A program made the position numbers and the translations under genes. Source: Paraktedonobacter sp039923935 (GTDB lineage Bacteria; Chloroflexota; Ktedonobacteria; Ktedonobacterales; Ktedonobacteraceae). Taken from it: a DNA stretch of 24,780 bases. The notes beneath the pieces are model-generated. The model was not told the DNA's origin. It ran no database searches and was given only the letters and a program-made list of their open reading frames with translations. The DNA lies in contig JBDTBU010000263.1 of NCBI GenBank assembly GCA_039923935.1, forward strand, positions 1-24,780. The letters are read 5' to 3'. Positions 7,105-15,518 of this stretch are shown here, one piece after another (position 1 is the stretch's first letter; every line of letters begins with the position of its first letter).

Positions 7105-8469
7105 ATGAAAAGACCTGATCTGAAAAATCGTCTGACGACTGGGGCCGCAGGGATAACGCTGATGCTAGGTATGGCATGTAGCGCCCTCTTGACTGGCGGA
7201 ACGGTTTCTGCCGCCACTCTTCCCCATTCGCATGGGATGTCAGTCCATCCCATCTATCAGTATGCAGGGCAAAGCACTGGCAAGACATTCAAATGCCAAC
7301 AACCCGGTGCTGCCATTAACTGCTATACTGCTCAGGAGTTGCTCAACGCCTATAATATCCAGCGTGTACACGATGCGGGGATCAAAGGCGAGGGCCAGAC
7401 AATTGTGATTATTGACGCCTATGGCGACCCAACTGTCGCGAACGACCTGAATGTTTTTGACACAACTTTTGGCTTTCCTGCTGCAAAACTGAACGTGGTG
7501 AATCCCTTTGGCGCGACCTTTGACGCAACTGACCCGGTCCAGTCTGGCTGGTCCGGTGAAATTGCGCTCGACGTGGAATCGTCGCACGCGGTCGCTCCAG
7601 AGGCCACTATCGATCTGGTGCTTGCCAAGACCAGCTCGGATCAGGATATCCAGAATGCATTGGCCTATGCCGTCGATCATCGTCTCGGCAACGTCATCTC
7701 ACAGAGCTACGGTGAGGCTGAGTCCTGCATGGACCCAACCGTTATGAAGGCCCAGCACCGCACATTTGCGAAGGCTGTACGCGAGGGCATTAGCCTGTTC
7801 GCCTCTGCCGGCGACAATGGCGCTGCTCAGGGGAGCTGCGATGGGAATTCCTTTATACAAGCGGCTTCTAGCCCTGCCAGCGATCCCTATGTGACCTCCG
7901 TTGGCGCGACTTCTCTGACCGCCAGCCAGCCCAATGGGACATATAGCAGTGAGACCGCTTGGAATGACCAGTATGGTGCCAGCGGTGGTGGTTACAGTAG
8001 TGTTTACCACCGTCCATTCTATCAGAATGGTTTTGTGCAGAACAGCCATCGCGGTGTACCGGATGTCTCTTATAGCGGCGATGTGAATAATGGCCTTCTG
8101 ATCGCCTGGAGCCAGGGCAATCCGTCGCTTGTGGGAAGCATCTATATCTTCGGTGGTACCAGCGCCGGTTCTCCCCAGTGGGCGGCAATGACCTCTTTGG
8201 TCGATAGCGTCTTTGGGCCACAGGGTGATCTCAACCCACTGCTCTACCAATTTGTTGCTCGTTTTGAGTACCATCGCGTCTTCCACGATGTAACCGTTGG
8301 TAACAACACCGTAACTGAGACTGATGCCAATGGCAATCCTGTCAACATCAGCGGTTTCAACGCGGGACGCGGCTGGGACGCCGTGACGGGCCTGGGTTCC
8401 ATTGATCTCGGCAACGCGATCCTCGGCTCCGGGAGCAACAGCTGGTCGAAGTCCGCAATCGCTGACTAA
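7105..8469 (+). CDS. Secreted S53 (sedolisin/kumamolisin-type) serine-carboxyl peptidase
   Basis: S53 enzymes are acid-active endopeptidases with a subtilisin fold and a Ser-Glu-Asp triad. From ATG 7105 the product is 454 residues. It has a signal peptide (basic start, hydrophobic core, likely cleavage after about residue 36 at VSA), catalytic Glu152 and Asp156 in GEIALDVE, oxyanion-hole Asp237 in SAGDNG, and nucleophile Ser353 in GGTSAGSP. A C-terminal calcium-site region includes Asp395 (FHDVTVGNN). Only about 37 residues separate the signal peptide from the peptidase domain, whereas family members usually carry a prodomain of about 180. An in-frame ATG at 7081 would add eight residues ahead of the signal peptide; neither start has a good ribosome binding site. 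Expected to act outside the cell on protein at low pH. Confidence 0.9.
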   Translation: MKRPDLKNRLTTGAAGITLMLGMACSALLTGGTVSAATLPHSHGMSVHPIYQYAGQSTGKTFKCQQPGAAINCYTAQELLNAYNIQRVHDAGIKGEGQTIVIIDAYGDPTVANDLNVFDTTFGFPAAKLNVVNPFGATFDATDPVQSGWSGEIALDVESSHAVAPEATIDLVLAKTSSDQDIQNALAYAVDHRLGNVISQSYGEAESCMDPTVMKAQHRTFAKAVREGISLFASAGDNGAAQGSCDGNSFIQAASSPASDPYVTSVGATSLTASQPNGTYSSETAWNDQYGASGGGYSSVYHRPFYQNGFVQNSHRGVPDVSYSGDVNNGLLIAWSQGNPSLVGSIYIFGGTSAGSPQWAAMTSLVDSVFGPQGDLNPLLYQFVARFEYHRVFHDVTVGNNTVTETDANGNPVNISGFNAGRGWDAVTGLGSIDLGNAILGSGSNSWSKSAIAD

Positions 8470-8486
8470 CAACGCGCAACCCAGAG

Positions 8487-8549
8487 ACGCGAGGTCCGGC
8501 GTATCCTCTCCCGATCCCCTTGGGTGTAGCGCCGGCCCTCGCGTCCGGC
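8487..8549 (+). repeat. Stem-loop with dispersed 36-bp repeat (copy 1)
   Basis: Arms 8487-8501 and 8530-8544 form a 15-bp stem with one mismatch around a 28-nt loop, starting 17 nt after the peptidase stop, so it may end that transcript. The part 8514-8549 is identical over 36 bp to the reverse complement of 20215-20250, which marks it as a copy of a dispersed intergenic repeat. GC-rich compared with its surroundings. Confidence 0.7.
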
Positions 8550-8698
8550 TTGCGATGGGCTGGGTCTGACGTAATATCCTCGCAAAAAGTGGGGCTTTAC
8601 GCTCGTGATAGAATAGACATATATCGACGGCCATGCGCTTCGCTGGCCCCTCACAAGGAGTCACCTGAGCATTTTAGGATCAGGATTACGCAAAGCCT

Positions 8699-10846
8699 AT
8701 GCAGTATAATTTAACGCCCTCTACAGCAACCTCCGAACTGATACGTCCAGAGGTGTATATTAATCGCGAACTAAGTTGGATCGAATTTAATCGGCGGGTC
8801 TTTCACGAGGCGCGTGACCCCCGTCATCCTTTGCTGGAACGAGTCAAATTCCTCTCTATTTTTGATACCAATTTTGATGAATTTATTATGATTCGCTTGG
8901 CTGGACTCAAAGATCAGTCCGTCGCACATGTGACAACCCTCAGCCCTGATGGCCGCACTGGTGAGCAGCAATTAGAGGCACTACGCAAAGAGTTGACACC
9001 GCTTTTACAGGAGACGCGCCATTTCTGGCGCAAAGAACTCATGCCCGCTCTGGCTGCGGAACATATCTATATTCTGGACTATGAGCAATTGGACGCAGTT
9101 CAACGTAGTGCGATGCAGACGTACTTTGAGAATGAGATTTTTCCGGTTTTAACACCGCTAGCCGTTGATTCGGGGCATCCTTTTCCGCACATTTCTAACC
9201 GCAGCCTAAACCTAGCAGTGATGATTACCGATGTGTTGCATGGCGAACGTCCGGCGCGTGTCAAAGTACCGCCAGCGTTGCCGCGCCTGATCCCGGTGCC
9301 CCTGAACGGGAATCAGGGTGGCAACCGGGCGTTTGTCTGGATCGAGCAGGTGGTTGCGGCACATTTGAGTATGCTGTTCCCAGGCTTTGATATTTGGGAA
9401 TCGTATCCCTTCCGTGTCCTGCGCGATGCCGATATCGAGATACGTGAGGACGATTCATCTGACCTGCTGGAGACTATTGAGCAAGGCTTGCGCGAACGCC
9501 GGTTTGGTTCGGTGGTGGACTTGGCTGTGAATCCGTCGATGCCGCAACGGATTCGCGATCTGCTGCTGGAAAATCTGGAATTGGAGCCAAGCGACCTGAC
9601 AGTGGTAGATGGACCGTTGGGAATGGGCGATCTGGTAGAATTGTACAAAATCGAACGGCCCGATCTGAAATATCCCAGCTTTGTTCCACGCACGCCGCCA
9701 GAATTGCGCAAGGGTCAAGGACTGGATATCTTTCAAACCATTCGGCAGCGCGATCAACTCTTACATCAGCCCTATGAGAGCTTTGACGTAGTGGTCGATT
9801 TTCTCCAGGCCGCCGCACGCGATCCCCATGTGCTGGCTATTAAGCAGACACTCTATCGTGTTGGCACCAATTCGCCGATTGTAGGCTTGTTGCAGGAGGC
9901 GGTGGAGAATGGTAAGCAGGTAGCGGTTTTGGTCGAACTCAAAGCGCGTTTTGATGAAGAGAATAATATTGAATGGGCCAGAGCTTTGGAGCGGGCTGGC
10001 GTCCATGTGGTCTATGGTCTACAAGGTTTGAAAACGCATGCCAAGGTAGCCCTGGTTGTGCGCCGCGAAGCTGATGGATTGCACCGCTATGTGCACTATA
10101 GTACAGGTAATTACAACGTTGGGACTGCACGTATCTATGAGGATCTGGGCCTGCTCACTTGTCGTCCCGAATTGTGCGCCGACACATCAGCCCTATTTAA
10201 CCTGTTGACTGGTTATTCGCGCCAAAGTTCGTACCAAAGACTGCTCGTGGCTCCGTTGGGTCTGCGTGCAGGCATGATTGAGCGCATCGAGCGCGAGATT
10301 GTCGTGCACCAGAAGTCGAGCAATGGACAATTGATCTTTAAAATGAACTCGTTGGTTGATCCCAGGATTATCGCCGCGCTGTATCGAGCCTCGCAGGCAG
10401 GTGTGCAGATTGATCTGATCGTGCGCGGCATGTGTTGTCTGCGTCCAGGCATACCGGGTTTAAGCGAGACAATTCGCGTGCGCAGTATCGTGGGACGCTT
10501 CCTGGAACACAGCCGCATCTATTACTTTGGTAACGGCGGCAATGAAGAGATTTTTCTGGGCAGCGCGGATATGATGCAGCGCAACCTGGATGGGCGTGTC
10601 GAGACGCTGTTCCCCATCGAAGATCCTGTTTTGCGCCTGGCTCTACGCGACAATCTGTTGAAGCGTCTGCTGGCCGATACAGTGAATGCGTGTGAGCTAC
10701 AAGCCGATGGCAGCTATGTACGCGTGCTCTCCGATCCAGGTGAGCCGCCCTTCGACGCACAAGGCTGGTTTATCACGAATCCCCTGCTCGGCCCCGACCT
10801 GAGCGTGACCGCACCCACCATCAGCGCCATTCCGTCGGGCGCATGA
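8699..10846 (+). CDS. ppk1: Polyphosphate kinase 1
   Basis: PPK1 reversibly transfers the terminal phosphate of ATP to inorganic polyphosphate through a phosphohistidine. The 715-residue product has the usual length. It opens with the N-terminal domain signature INRELSWIEFN (21-31). The catalytic histidines appear as KTHAK (His447, matching the phosphorylated His435 of E. coli by the 19-residue spacing) and YVHYSTGN (His466, matching His454). The C-terminal domain has HSRIYYFGNG and GSADMMQRNLDGRVE at about 604-634. The start ATG at 8699 fits the family start; the ribosome binding site is weak. No exopolyphosphatase gene is adjacent. It is probably a single-gene unit, as it is bounded by the repeat upstream and 247 bp of non-coding DNA downstream. 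Confidence 0.97.
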   Translation: MQYNLTPSTATSELIRPEVYINRELSWIEFNRRVFHEARDPRHPLLERVKFLSIFDTNFDEFIMIRLAGLKDQSVAHVTTLSPDGRTGEQQLEALRKELTPLLQETRHFWRKELMPALAAEHIYILDYEQLDAVQRSAMQTYFENEIFPVLTPLAVDSGHPFPHISNRSLNLAVMITDVLHGERPARVKVPPALPRLIPVPLNGNQGGNRAFVWIEQVVAAHLSMLFPGFDIWESYPFRVLRDADIEIREDDSSDLLETIEQGLRERRFGSVVDLAVNPSMPQRIRDLLLENLELEPSDLTVVDGPLGMGDLVELYKIERPDLKYPSFVPRTPPELRKGQGLDIFQTIRQRDQLLHQPYESFDVVVDFLQAAARDPHVLAIKQTLYRVGTNSPIVGLLQEAVENGKQVAVLVELKARFDEENNIEWARALERAGVHVVYGLQGLKTHAKVALVVRREADGLHRYVHYSTGNYNVGTARIYEDLGLLTCRPELCADTSALFNLLTGYSRQSSYQRLLVAPLGLRAGMIERIEREIVVHQKSSNGQLIFKMNSLVDPRIIAALYRASQAGVQIDLIVRGMCCLRPGIPGLSETIRVRSIVGRFLEHSRIYYFGNGGNEEIFLGSADMMQRNLDGRVETLFPIEDPVLRLALRDNLLKRLLADTVNACELQADGSYVRVLSDPGEPPFDAQGWFITNPLLGPDLSVTAPTISAIPSGA

Positions 10847-11093
10847 TTTTTCTTTGTGGCTCTGGGTATTTGGTCATGAACCATGTTTCCCTAACCACTC
10901 CATCACGTTTCAGGATACAATGCAGAAACATATATATGTTACGTGGCCCCACAGCTTGAGCTAGGGGTTTCCACTCTGCGCAACCACTGATGAAACTGGC
11001 TATTTGCTGAAACCGGGGCAACCAAGCCTACAAGCACCCTGTGACGTTCATACATACAGAGGTGCGATAAAATCGGAGAAGGAAAAACGTACT

Positions 11094-11915
11094 ATGACAA
11101 GTTTCAAAGGCAAAACGCTCTTTATTACTGGGGCAAGTCGCGGTATTGGTCTCGCGATTGGGTTGCGGGCAGCGCGTGATGGGGCTAATGTCGTAATTGC
11201 GGCAAAGACCACCGAAGCGCACCCCAAATTGCCTGGCACGATCTACACTGCGGCAGCAGAGATAGAGGCGGCTGGCGGCAAGGCACTCGCCTGTGTCGTC
11301 GATATCCGCGATGAAGCGCAAATCCTGGCAGCGGTGGCCCTGGCAGTCAAAACCTTCGGCGGCATCGATATTTTGGTTAATAATGCCAGCGCGATCAGCC
11401 TGACAGACACACAGAACACGCCTCTGAAGCGCTTTGATCTTATGCATCAGGTCAACACACGAGGCACCTTCGCGTGCTCGCAAGCCTGCTTGCCCTATCT
11501 TAAGCAAGCGCCAAATCCTCATATTCTCAATCTTTCGCCGCCACTCAACATGGAGGCTCAGTGGTTTGCCCCACATGTGGCCTATACGATGGCGAAGTAT
11601 GGAATGAGCCTGTGTGTGCTGGGCATGGCTGCTGAGTTTGCGGCAGACGGCATCGCGGTTAACGCGCTCTGGCCCCGTACGACGATTGCAACGGCAGCGG
11701 TCCAGAATTTACTGGGAGGAGATGCCCTGGTCCAGCACTCACGCAAACCTGAGATTCTAGCAGATGCAGCCGCCATCATTCTGACACGCCCTAGTCGCGA
11801 ATTTACTGGGCACTTCTGCATCGATGAGGACGTGCTCGCATCCGCAGGCATCACCGATCTGGAGCACTACAACATGGTTCCTGGCAACTCGCTTCAACCT
11901 GACTTTTTTCTTTAA
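11094..11915 (+). CDS. Short-chain dehydrogenase/reductase, HSDL2-like
   Basis: The product is a 273-residue Rossmann-fold oxidoreductase, probably NAD(P)-dependent. It shows the cofactor motif TGASRGIG at 12-19, Asp70 in VVDIRD, NNAS at 96-99, Asn121, Ser148 and the Tyr164-x3-Lys168 catalytic pair. The stretch beginning ALWPRTTIATAAV is typical of the HSDL2 / citronellal-dehydrogenase-like group, whose substrates are poorly defined. The C-terminal SCP2 lipid-binding domain of animal HSDL2 is absent. ATG 11094 is chosen because GGAGAAGG lies about 12 nt upstream; an upstream in-frame ATG at 11004 has no ribosome binding site. It stands alone, 247 bp after ppk1, and ends at a bidirectional stem-loop facing the next gene. 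Confidence 0.9.
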   Translation: MTSFKGKTLFITGASRGIGLAIGLRAARDGANVVIAAKTTEAHPKLPGTIYTAAAEIEAAGGKALACVVDIRDEAQILAAVALAVKTFGGIDILVNNASAISLTDTQNTPLKRFDLMHQVNTRGTFACSQACLPYLKQAPNPHILNLSPPLNMEAQWFAPHVAYTMAKYGMSLCVLGMAAEFAADGIAVNALWPRTTIATAAVQNLLGGDALVQHSRKPEILADAAAIILTRPSREFTGHFCIDEDVLASAGITDLEHYNMVPGNSLQPDFFL

Positions 11916-11944
11916 TACAGCGTAAAAACTGTAGGAAGAGGGAT

Positions 11945-11998
11945 ATACACAAAGGCAGTGACGTAAACATCGATGTTTGCGCCACTGCCTTTGTGTAT
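11945..11998. terminator. 27-bp stem-loop between convergent genes
   Basis: Arms 11945-11971 and 11972-11998 are complementary over 27 bp apart from two positions, each of which is a G-U pair on one strand only. The centre CATCGATG is self-complementary. It lies 29 nt after the dehydrogenase stop and 32 nt before the stop of the convergent gene, so it probably serves as a shared bidirectional terminator. No clear U-tract on either side. Confidence 0.7.
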
Positions 11999-12030
11999 CG
12001 CTCAACCGTCTCCTCAAAGAATTTTTGCTC

Positions 12031-13590
12031 TTAATCTCTCAGGCAAGAATTCACCACTGGACCACTACTGGCGGTGCCAAAGAACCAGGGGAGATTTGAC
12101 GTGCCATACTGGGCATCTTTCCCGAAGTTATTGACATCATGTGTCATGTTGCCAAACTCGAACGCGCAGCTATTATCACCGTTTCTCTCCCCAGCTGTGT
12201 TCACCTGAGTAGAGGCATTGTCCCCATGCTGTCCACTCACGCTAAAGAAGGGATAGAAGTTCGCGCCCGCAGGTGGCACGGTACAGCCAGTGCCATCTCG
12301 CTGGCAACTGGCTTCAGAGGCCAGCACATCCGTTTCCCATTGCAAAATAGGAAACTGGGTATTGTAGTCGTGACTGCCAAATGCCGCACTGCGCGGAGCA
12401 CTGAATTGAGCCGAGGTGGCATTGTTCCTTGTCCCATCGGGCCAGTCCTTCTGATAGGATGTCCCGTCGAAATCAAGGTCAGACCCAACACAGCCAGCGA
12501 GGATCGATTCCGGGCTAGTTGGGAAACAAGCGGCAGCAGGATCATCTGTATCACCATCGCCTGTCGCGCCAACTTCAAAGTGGCCTGTTTCGATGGAAAA
12601 GCCGATATTTGCCTGTAACGCAGCCCATGGCACGTAGTTGCCGTCCCTGGCTGTTGAGAACTCAGGATGGAAACTGAAGTTTGTGCCGCTGCAATCTTTG
12701 ACGCTCAAGCTCTGGAACTGATTGGCCGCACTGGCAATCATGAAGCCGTTCTTCCCAGTGCTCAGGTCTTGGATACTGGTGGTCACTCCGCCAGTAACAT
12801 CGCCGGGGGTATCGTTGATGGTCACTCTGAGCTTGTCACCCTGGTTCATCAACAAGGTCTCGGCATTTGGAGTAAATGACGCATTGGTCTGGACGTCTGG
12901 CCCCGCTGGACCAGTGGGTATCCCATCCATCTGGATGAAAGCAAAGTTGGTGGTCTCCAGGCAGTTATTGTTACAGGTCGCGAAATTTGCAGTGCACTCC
13001 ACGCTGTTGATATGCAGGGAGGCACACCAATGCGTCTTATCACAGCTAATTTGGGTGATAAACGGCGCAAAACCGGGCGGATAGAACTGCATCTCCAGGA
13101 AGGCCGAACCTGCCGTTTTCGGATTCTGGTCCGTATTTGGTTTGCAGGGTGCCTGCGGGAAGGAACCCGGATCGCAGAGCGCCATGCTCAGCCAGAACGC
13201 AATCTGATTCTCGAAGGTCTGGCCAGCAGGCAATGGGCGCTCTTTGGGCAAGGTCAGCGTATACTGGACATTGTTCCCGGAACCTGGCACTTGCGAATTA
13301 AACTCGGTAGCAGGCTCGTCGTGTCCAACATAGTGGCCATTGTCTTCGCCACGTGCACCATTGGGACCGCTGAGGTCCGTACATGTGCTGTTTGTCTGAA
13401 ATGGCTTCTGTCCTGTCGCACTGTCACCGTTGCAATCCAACCCACCATGAGCTGCGACGTGGGGGGCTGCTGGGGCTGCGTACGTGGTGTGGGTAGTAGC
13501 GAGCACAAATGAAATAGTTAAAGAGCTTATCAGGAGCAACGCTGCTCCGCTTTGTACAACCTTGGAACGCAAAAGGTCTTGCATTTTCAT
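12031..13590 (-). CDS. Secreted Cys-rich protein of unknown function
   Basis: I do not recognise a characterised family. The 519-residue product has a clear signal peptide: residues 1-39 with KMQDLLRSK, a hydrophobic core, and a likely AxA-type cleavage near TYA-AP. The mature part has 16 cysteines, an even number that fits disulfides in an exported protein, and is rich in Asn, Gly, Ser and Thr. The N-terminal half has NGHYVGHDEPATEF followed by PGSGNNVQYTLTLP. From memory, similar wording occurs in uncharacterised actinobacterial secreted proteins, but that is not checked. ATG 13590 is preferred over the upstream GTG at 13614 because GAGGAGA lies 9 nt before it. A strong promoter match lies at 13675-13703. 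No neighbour suggests a pathway. Confidence 0.8.
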   Translation of the reverse strand: MKMQDLLRSKVVQSGAALLLISSLTISFVLATTHTTYAAPAAPHVAAHGGLDCNGDSATGQKPFQTNSTCTDLSGPNGARGEDNGHYVGHDEPATEFNSQVPGSGNNVQYTLTLPKERPLPAGQTFENQIAFWLSMALCDPGSFPQAPCKPNTDQNPKTAGSAFLEMQFYPPGFAPFITQISCDKTHWCASLHINSVECTANFATCNNNCLETTNFAFIQMDGIPTGPAGPDVQTNASFTPNAETLLMNQGDKLRVTINDTPGDVTGGVTTSIQDLSTGKNGFMIASAANQFQSLSVKDCSGTNFSFHPEFSTARDGNYVPWAALQANIGFSIETGHFEVGATGDGDTDDPAAACFPTSPESILAGCVGSDLDFDGTSYQKDWPDGTRNNATSAQFSAPRSAAFGSHDYNTQFPILQWETDVLASEASCQRDGTGCTVPPAGANFYPFFSVSGQHGDNASTQVNTAGERNGDNSCAFEFGNMTHDVNNFGKDAQYGTSNLPWFFGTASSGPVVNSCLRD

Positions 13591-13674
13591 ACGGTATGTC
13601 TCCTCAAAGTACACACAAAAACGCTTTTAGAAATGACACCAATGAGCAGGAATGGGTTTTGAGCGACTGATAAA

Positions 13675-13703
13675 ATTATAATATATAGATGTATTTTTTG
13701 CAA
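13675..13703 (-). promoter_or_regulatory. Sigma-70-type promoter for the Cys-rich secreted protein
   Basis: On the minus strand TTGCAA (13703-13698, four of six bases) and a perfect TATAAT (13680-13675) are separated by exactly 17 bp of AT-rich sequence. The start would be near 13668, giving a leader of about 78 nt before ATG 13590. Confidence 0.6.
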
Positions 13704-13760
13704 GCTTATAGTGATGGAAAAGAGTGGAGAAGGGAAAGATTTGATTCGTTTATACAAGAA

Positions 13761-13832
13761 ATGTAGGGTATATGCAAACAGGGAGGTGACAGGCCACGGC
13801 CTGTCACCTCCCTGTTTGCGTATACCCTACAT
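13761..13832. terminator. 35-bp near-perfect inverted repeat at the end of the FHA gene
   Basis: Arms 13761-13795 and 13798-13832 are complementary at 34 of 35 positions, with only 2 nt between them. The single mismatch is U-G in plus-strand RNA but A-C in minus-strand RNA. The right arm includes the stop codon and last codons of the FHA gene (stop at 13829-13827), so the hairpin forms within its mRNA. Probably a terminator or 3'-end stabiliser; no U-tract follows. Confidence 0.65.
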
Positions 13833-15311
13833 CTTCTTAAACGTACTCGTGATCTTTCCAAATTGCAGCGTGTCGCCGTCGCTGATAGGACTGGGCACGT
13901 TGGCATCCAGGCGCTTGCCGTTGAGGCGGCTAAAGTTGGTACTGCCCAGGTCGGTCAGTTGATAGCTGCTCCCGATGTGTTCGATGGTGGCATGGCCGCG
14001 CGAGACGGTGTCTGCACCCTCCATATCACCCAGGTCCACTTCTGGCTGCACACCACCGAGATCATGGTCATAGCGTCCAACCAGGATGCGTTCGCCCGCC
14101 AGGGTACATTCACGACCATTGCTAAAGATCAGCATGCCCCAGGTTGCGTTTCCATTAACGAAGGGCTGACCGGTGGGTTGGCCTTGGACCGTTGGTGCGG
14201 ACGAAGCCAACGTTTGCGGACTGGCCGTAATGGTTGGCGGCTGCACCGGATTAGGTGGAATGTAGATCGGCACAGGCGGCTGATGCTGTGTTGGTGGCGC
14301 TGCTGGCCTGGGCTTGCCCGGAATCAGCGTAAACGTGGGTTGTGGCACCACCAGCGGGTCTTTAGGCACAGGCGGTACATACGGCTCCGGCGGTTTTGGT
14401 GGTGTGTAGGTTGGCGTCGGCGGTGTATACACTGGTGCTGCTGGTTTTGGCGGCGTGTACACTGGCGTTGACGGTTTTGGCGGCGTGTAGGTTGGCGTCG
14501 GCGTATACACTGGTGTTGACTGCTTGGGTGGCGTATACGTTGGGGCCGCTGGCTTAGGCGCTGGCGCAGGTCGTGCTGCTTGGGTTTGCGTGGCTTGGAA
14601 AGTCGATGCGCCACAACTTGGGCAGAAGGCCACACCCGGCTTGACTTCTGTTTTACAGCTTGTGCACACGCGTTTAGGAGGCGTCAGGGCACGCCCACAG
14701 CCGCTACAAAAGGTATCGCCTGGCTCATAGTTGGTGTTGCATGTGGGACAGCGCGGCTTCGCTGGCGTTGGCGGTGTGTAGACTGGCATCGGCGGCGTAT
14801 ACACAGGCGTGTTTGGCACATAAACCGGTGCTTGTTGCACGTATTGTGGAGGAGGCGCACCCCAGTATTGCTGAAACTGCGGCACCAGTGTCCCTGGCAT
14901 TGGCCCGGCATGCGTGCCCGGCACCTGTTGCATGACCAGACTATCGATGGTACCCAACACCTGACTAGATAAAGCTGCTTGTTTGACCGCGCCCGCACCT
15001 GCGGTAATCATCAGCGGCCAGAGGATTGGGAACGCGATCAGACCAACCGCACCAACCGCCGCTTTGTCCACCCATTTCTGCTGTCCGACCAGCGCCGCAC
15101 TCCCGCCGGAGGTGCGTTGAAACGTCACGCTCAGGGCAGTTTGGAGGCCAATCAGCGCGATCAGATCGCCGCCCTTCTTCAACTGCACCATCATCTGGTC
15201 GTTGTTGCCGAAGTGCTGCACCTCGTAGCCCTGCATACGAAACATATTCTGAAGATCAACGGCTAATTTTTCAAAGTCTATCTCTTCACTATTATAAAAT
15301 CTGGCATCCAT
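13827..15311 (-). CDS. FHA-domain protein with two zinc ribbons and Tyr-Thr-Pro-Pro repeats
   Basis: FHA domains bind phosphothreonine peptides, so a role in Ser/Thr-kinase signalling is likely but no kinase is nearby. The 494-residue product has an N-terminal alpha/beta-like region (1-80), a hydrophobic stretch at 84-108 that may enter the membrane, and then two C4 zinc ribbons (Cys188/191/202/205 and Cys216/219/230/233). A proline-rich linker with many YTPP units runs from about 163 to 360. The C-terminal FHA domain at about 390-494 shows VGR (411-413), SRGH (437-440) and GSTN (456-459), the residues expected for phosphopeptide binding. ATG 15311 has AAGGAGAG 5 nt upstream. The FHA at the extreme C-terminus and the YTPP linker suggest a scaffold. 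Confidence 0.88.
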   Translation of the reverse strand: MDARFYNSEEIDFEKLAVDLQNMFRMQGYEVQHFGNNDQMMVQLKKGGDLIALIGLQTALSVTFQRTSGGSAALVGQQKWVDKAAVGAVGLIAFPILWPLMITAGAGAVKQAALSSQVLGTIDSLVMQQVPGTHAGPMPGTLVPQFQQYWGAPPPQYVQQAPVYVPNTPVYTPPMPVYTPPTPAKPRCPTCNTNYEPGDTFCSGCGRALTPPKRVCTSCKTEVKPGVAFCPSCGASTFQATQTQAARPAPAPKPAAPTYTPPKQSTPVYTPTPTYTPPKPSTPVYTPPKPAAPVYTPPTPTYTPPKPPEPYVPPVPKDPLVVPQPTFTLIPGKPRPAAPPTQHQPPVPIYIPPNPVQPPTITASPQTLASSAPTVQGQPTGQPFVNGNATWGMLIFSNGRECTLAGERILVGRYDHDLGGVQPEVDLGDMEGADTVSRGHATIEHIGSSYQLTDLGSTNFSRLNGKRLDANVPSPISDGDTLQFGKITSTFKKM

Positions 15312-15518
15312 AACACTCTCCTTACGCTCGACTTCGCAGGCTTCAGGCTGTACCCCGATCCTCGCTGCGCAGATCGCCCTCTATGATTTCAAAATGACTG
15401 CATAACCCTCATGCAGACCCTTTGCCTACTATATACGTTCGCTCGCTGCTAAGGTTAGAGACTGCTAGCAAATTCCCTGCTAAAAGTATACCTCATTGTA
15501 TGGATTCGGCGAGCAAAG

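Noticed and set aside
8487..8549. Considered as a riboswitch or leader ahead of ppk1
   Set aside because: It lies about 150 nt before the ppk1 start, directly after the peptidase stop, and its core recurs at 20215-20250 between convergent genes, so a dispersed gene-end repeat explains it better.
7699..8664. 321-codon minus-strand frame opposite the S53 peptidase
   Set aside because: The plus-strand frame contains the full S53 catalytic motifs; the minus frame resembles no family and runs into the intergenic repeat.
13863..14471. Trp/Arg-rich open frame on the plus strand opposite the FHA gene
   Set aside because: Its composition is what the antisense of the YTPP-encoding repeats would give; the minus-strand frame has clear FHA and zinc-ribbon domains.
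14385..14543. GC-rich direct repeats, considered as a possible CRISPR array
   Set aside because: Repeats are short, vary by codon and stay in frame with YTPP units of the FHA protein; there are no unique spacers between them.
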